A stretch of 64,000 bases of DNA from Auanema rhodensis (lineage: Eukaryota > Nematoda > Chromadorea > Rhabditida > Rhabditidae), in the NCBI GenBank assembly GCA_964057225.1, contig OZ059894.1:434001-498000 (forward strand). The letters run 5' to 3'. Positions 63,991 through 64,000 of the stretch are shown piece after piece (position 1 is the first letter of the stretch; each line of letters begins with the position of its first letter). The notes beneath the pieces were generated by a model. The model ran no database searches and was not told the DNA's origin. It saw only the letters and a program-made list of their open reading frames with translations. The position numbers and the translations under genes were made by a program.

Positions 63991-64000
63991 TATCTTTCAC

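Larger units (their letters stand above)
8034..64000 (+). repeat. 176-bp satellite array, right segment
   Basis: The satellite resumes at monomer base 37 with unchanged phase and orientation. Full monomers run from 8174 to 63994 (317 copies), followed by 6 bp of the next. The length exceeds 317 x 176 by 29 bp, fully explained by a 33-bp partial duplication at 47750-47793 and four 1-bp deletions (near 8506, 11632, 14270 and 16206). Variation is highest before about 37 kb; from about 43.5 kb onward many neighbouring monomers are identical to the consensus. There are no other insertions, inversions or non-satellite islands. The right edge lies beyond the window. Confidence 0.98.

Noticed and set aside
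1-64000. CRISPR array
   Set aside because: Repeats are 176 bp, directly adjacent and without unique spacers; variation is by point changes shared among copies. This is a eukaryotic satellite.
1-64000. AATAAA and CCAAT boxes in every monomer as real gene signals
   Set aside because: They occur once per monomer in an AT-rich repeat with no gene nearby, so they carry no evidence of transcription units.
1-64000. CENP-B box in the monomer
   Set aside because: I looked for the TTCG...A..CGGG pattern on both strands of the reference monomer and found no match; the few CpGs are in CACGTG, GCGAG, CACGTA and CCGC contexts.
1-64000. Ribosomal DNA spacer or telomeric repeat
   Set aside because: No rRNA-like sequence and no short telomere-type repeat (such as TTAGGC or TTAGG runs) appears anywhere in the window.

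Overview
This window is almost entirely one satellite DNA array. A 176-bp, AT-rich monomer (about 32% GC by hand count of the consensus) is repeated head to tail on one strand from the first base to the last. I count 40 complete monomers, one monomer split by a retrotransposon fragment, 317 more complete monomers, and a 6-bp start of the next. The lengths close exactly: seven 1-bp deletions, one 33-bp partial duplication and one 955-bp insertion with a 5-bp target duplication account for all 64,000 bases. No host gene, tRNA, rRNA or CRISPR array was found, and neither array edge is reached.

The organism is a eukaryote, most likely an invertebrate animal. The evidence is a long, homogenised satellite with higher-order repeats and the remains of a non-LTR (LINE-type) retrotransposon. 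A nematode or arthropod would fit, but the sequence does not decide this. The 176-bp monomer length is close to a nucleosome repeat, as in many centromeric or pericentromeric satellites; location on the chromosome is inference.

Layout: (1) 1-7078, a heterogeneous mix of monomer variants. (2) 7079-8033, the 3' end of a non-LTR retrotransposon, 5'-truncated just beyond the reverse transcriptase core, inserted into a CACGTG of one monomer and flanked by the 5-bp duplication ACGTG. (3) 8034-about 16.9 kb, containing a diverged second copy of the first 7 kb that lacks the retroelement and six monomers. (4) About 17-37 kb, built from 3-, 4-, 5- and 8-monomer modules plus a module seen three times that carries a run of five or six monomers of a divergent subfamily. 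(5) About 37-46.5 kb, dominated by a 9-monomer (1,584-bp) higher-order repeat. (6) About 46.5-64 kb, with a 15-monomer duplication and then a long higher-order unit of 25-29 monomers (4.4-5.1 kb) seen three times.

The one coding remnant (6995-7555) is a chimera whose first 28 codons are satellite DNA. It keeps the C-terminal region of a LINE polymerase but no catalytic residues. The monomer carries two CACGTG E-box palindromes, a third TCACGT at matching spacing, one perfect match to the yeast centromere CDEI consensus, and a 15-bp inverted repeat with a 1-nt centre. The most interesting candidate biology is therefore protein binding to a dense array of about 700 E-box-like sites, and the rapid, layered amplification history recorded in linked variants.
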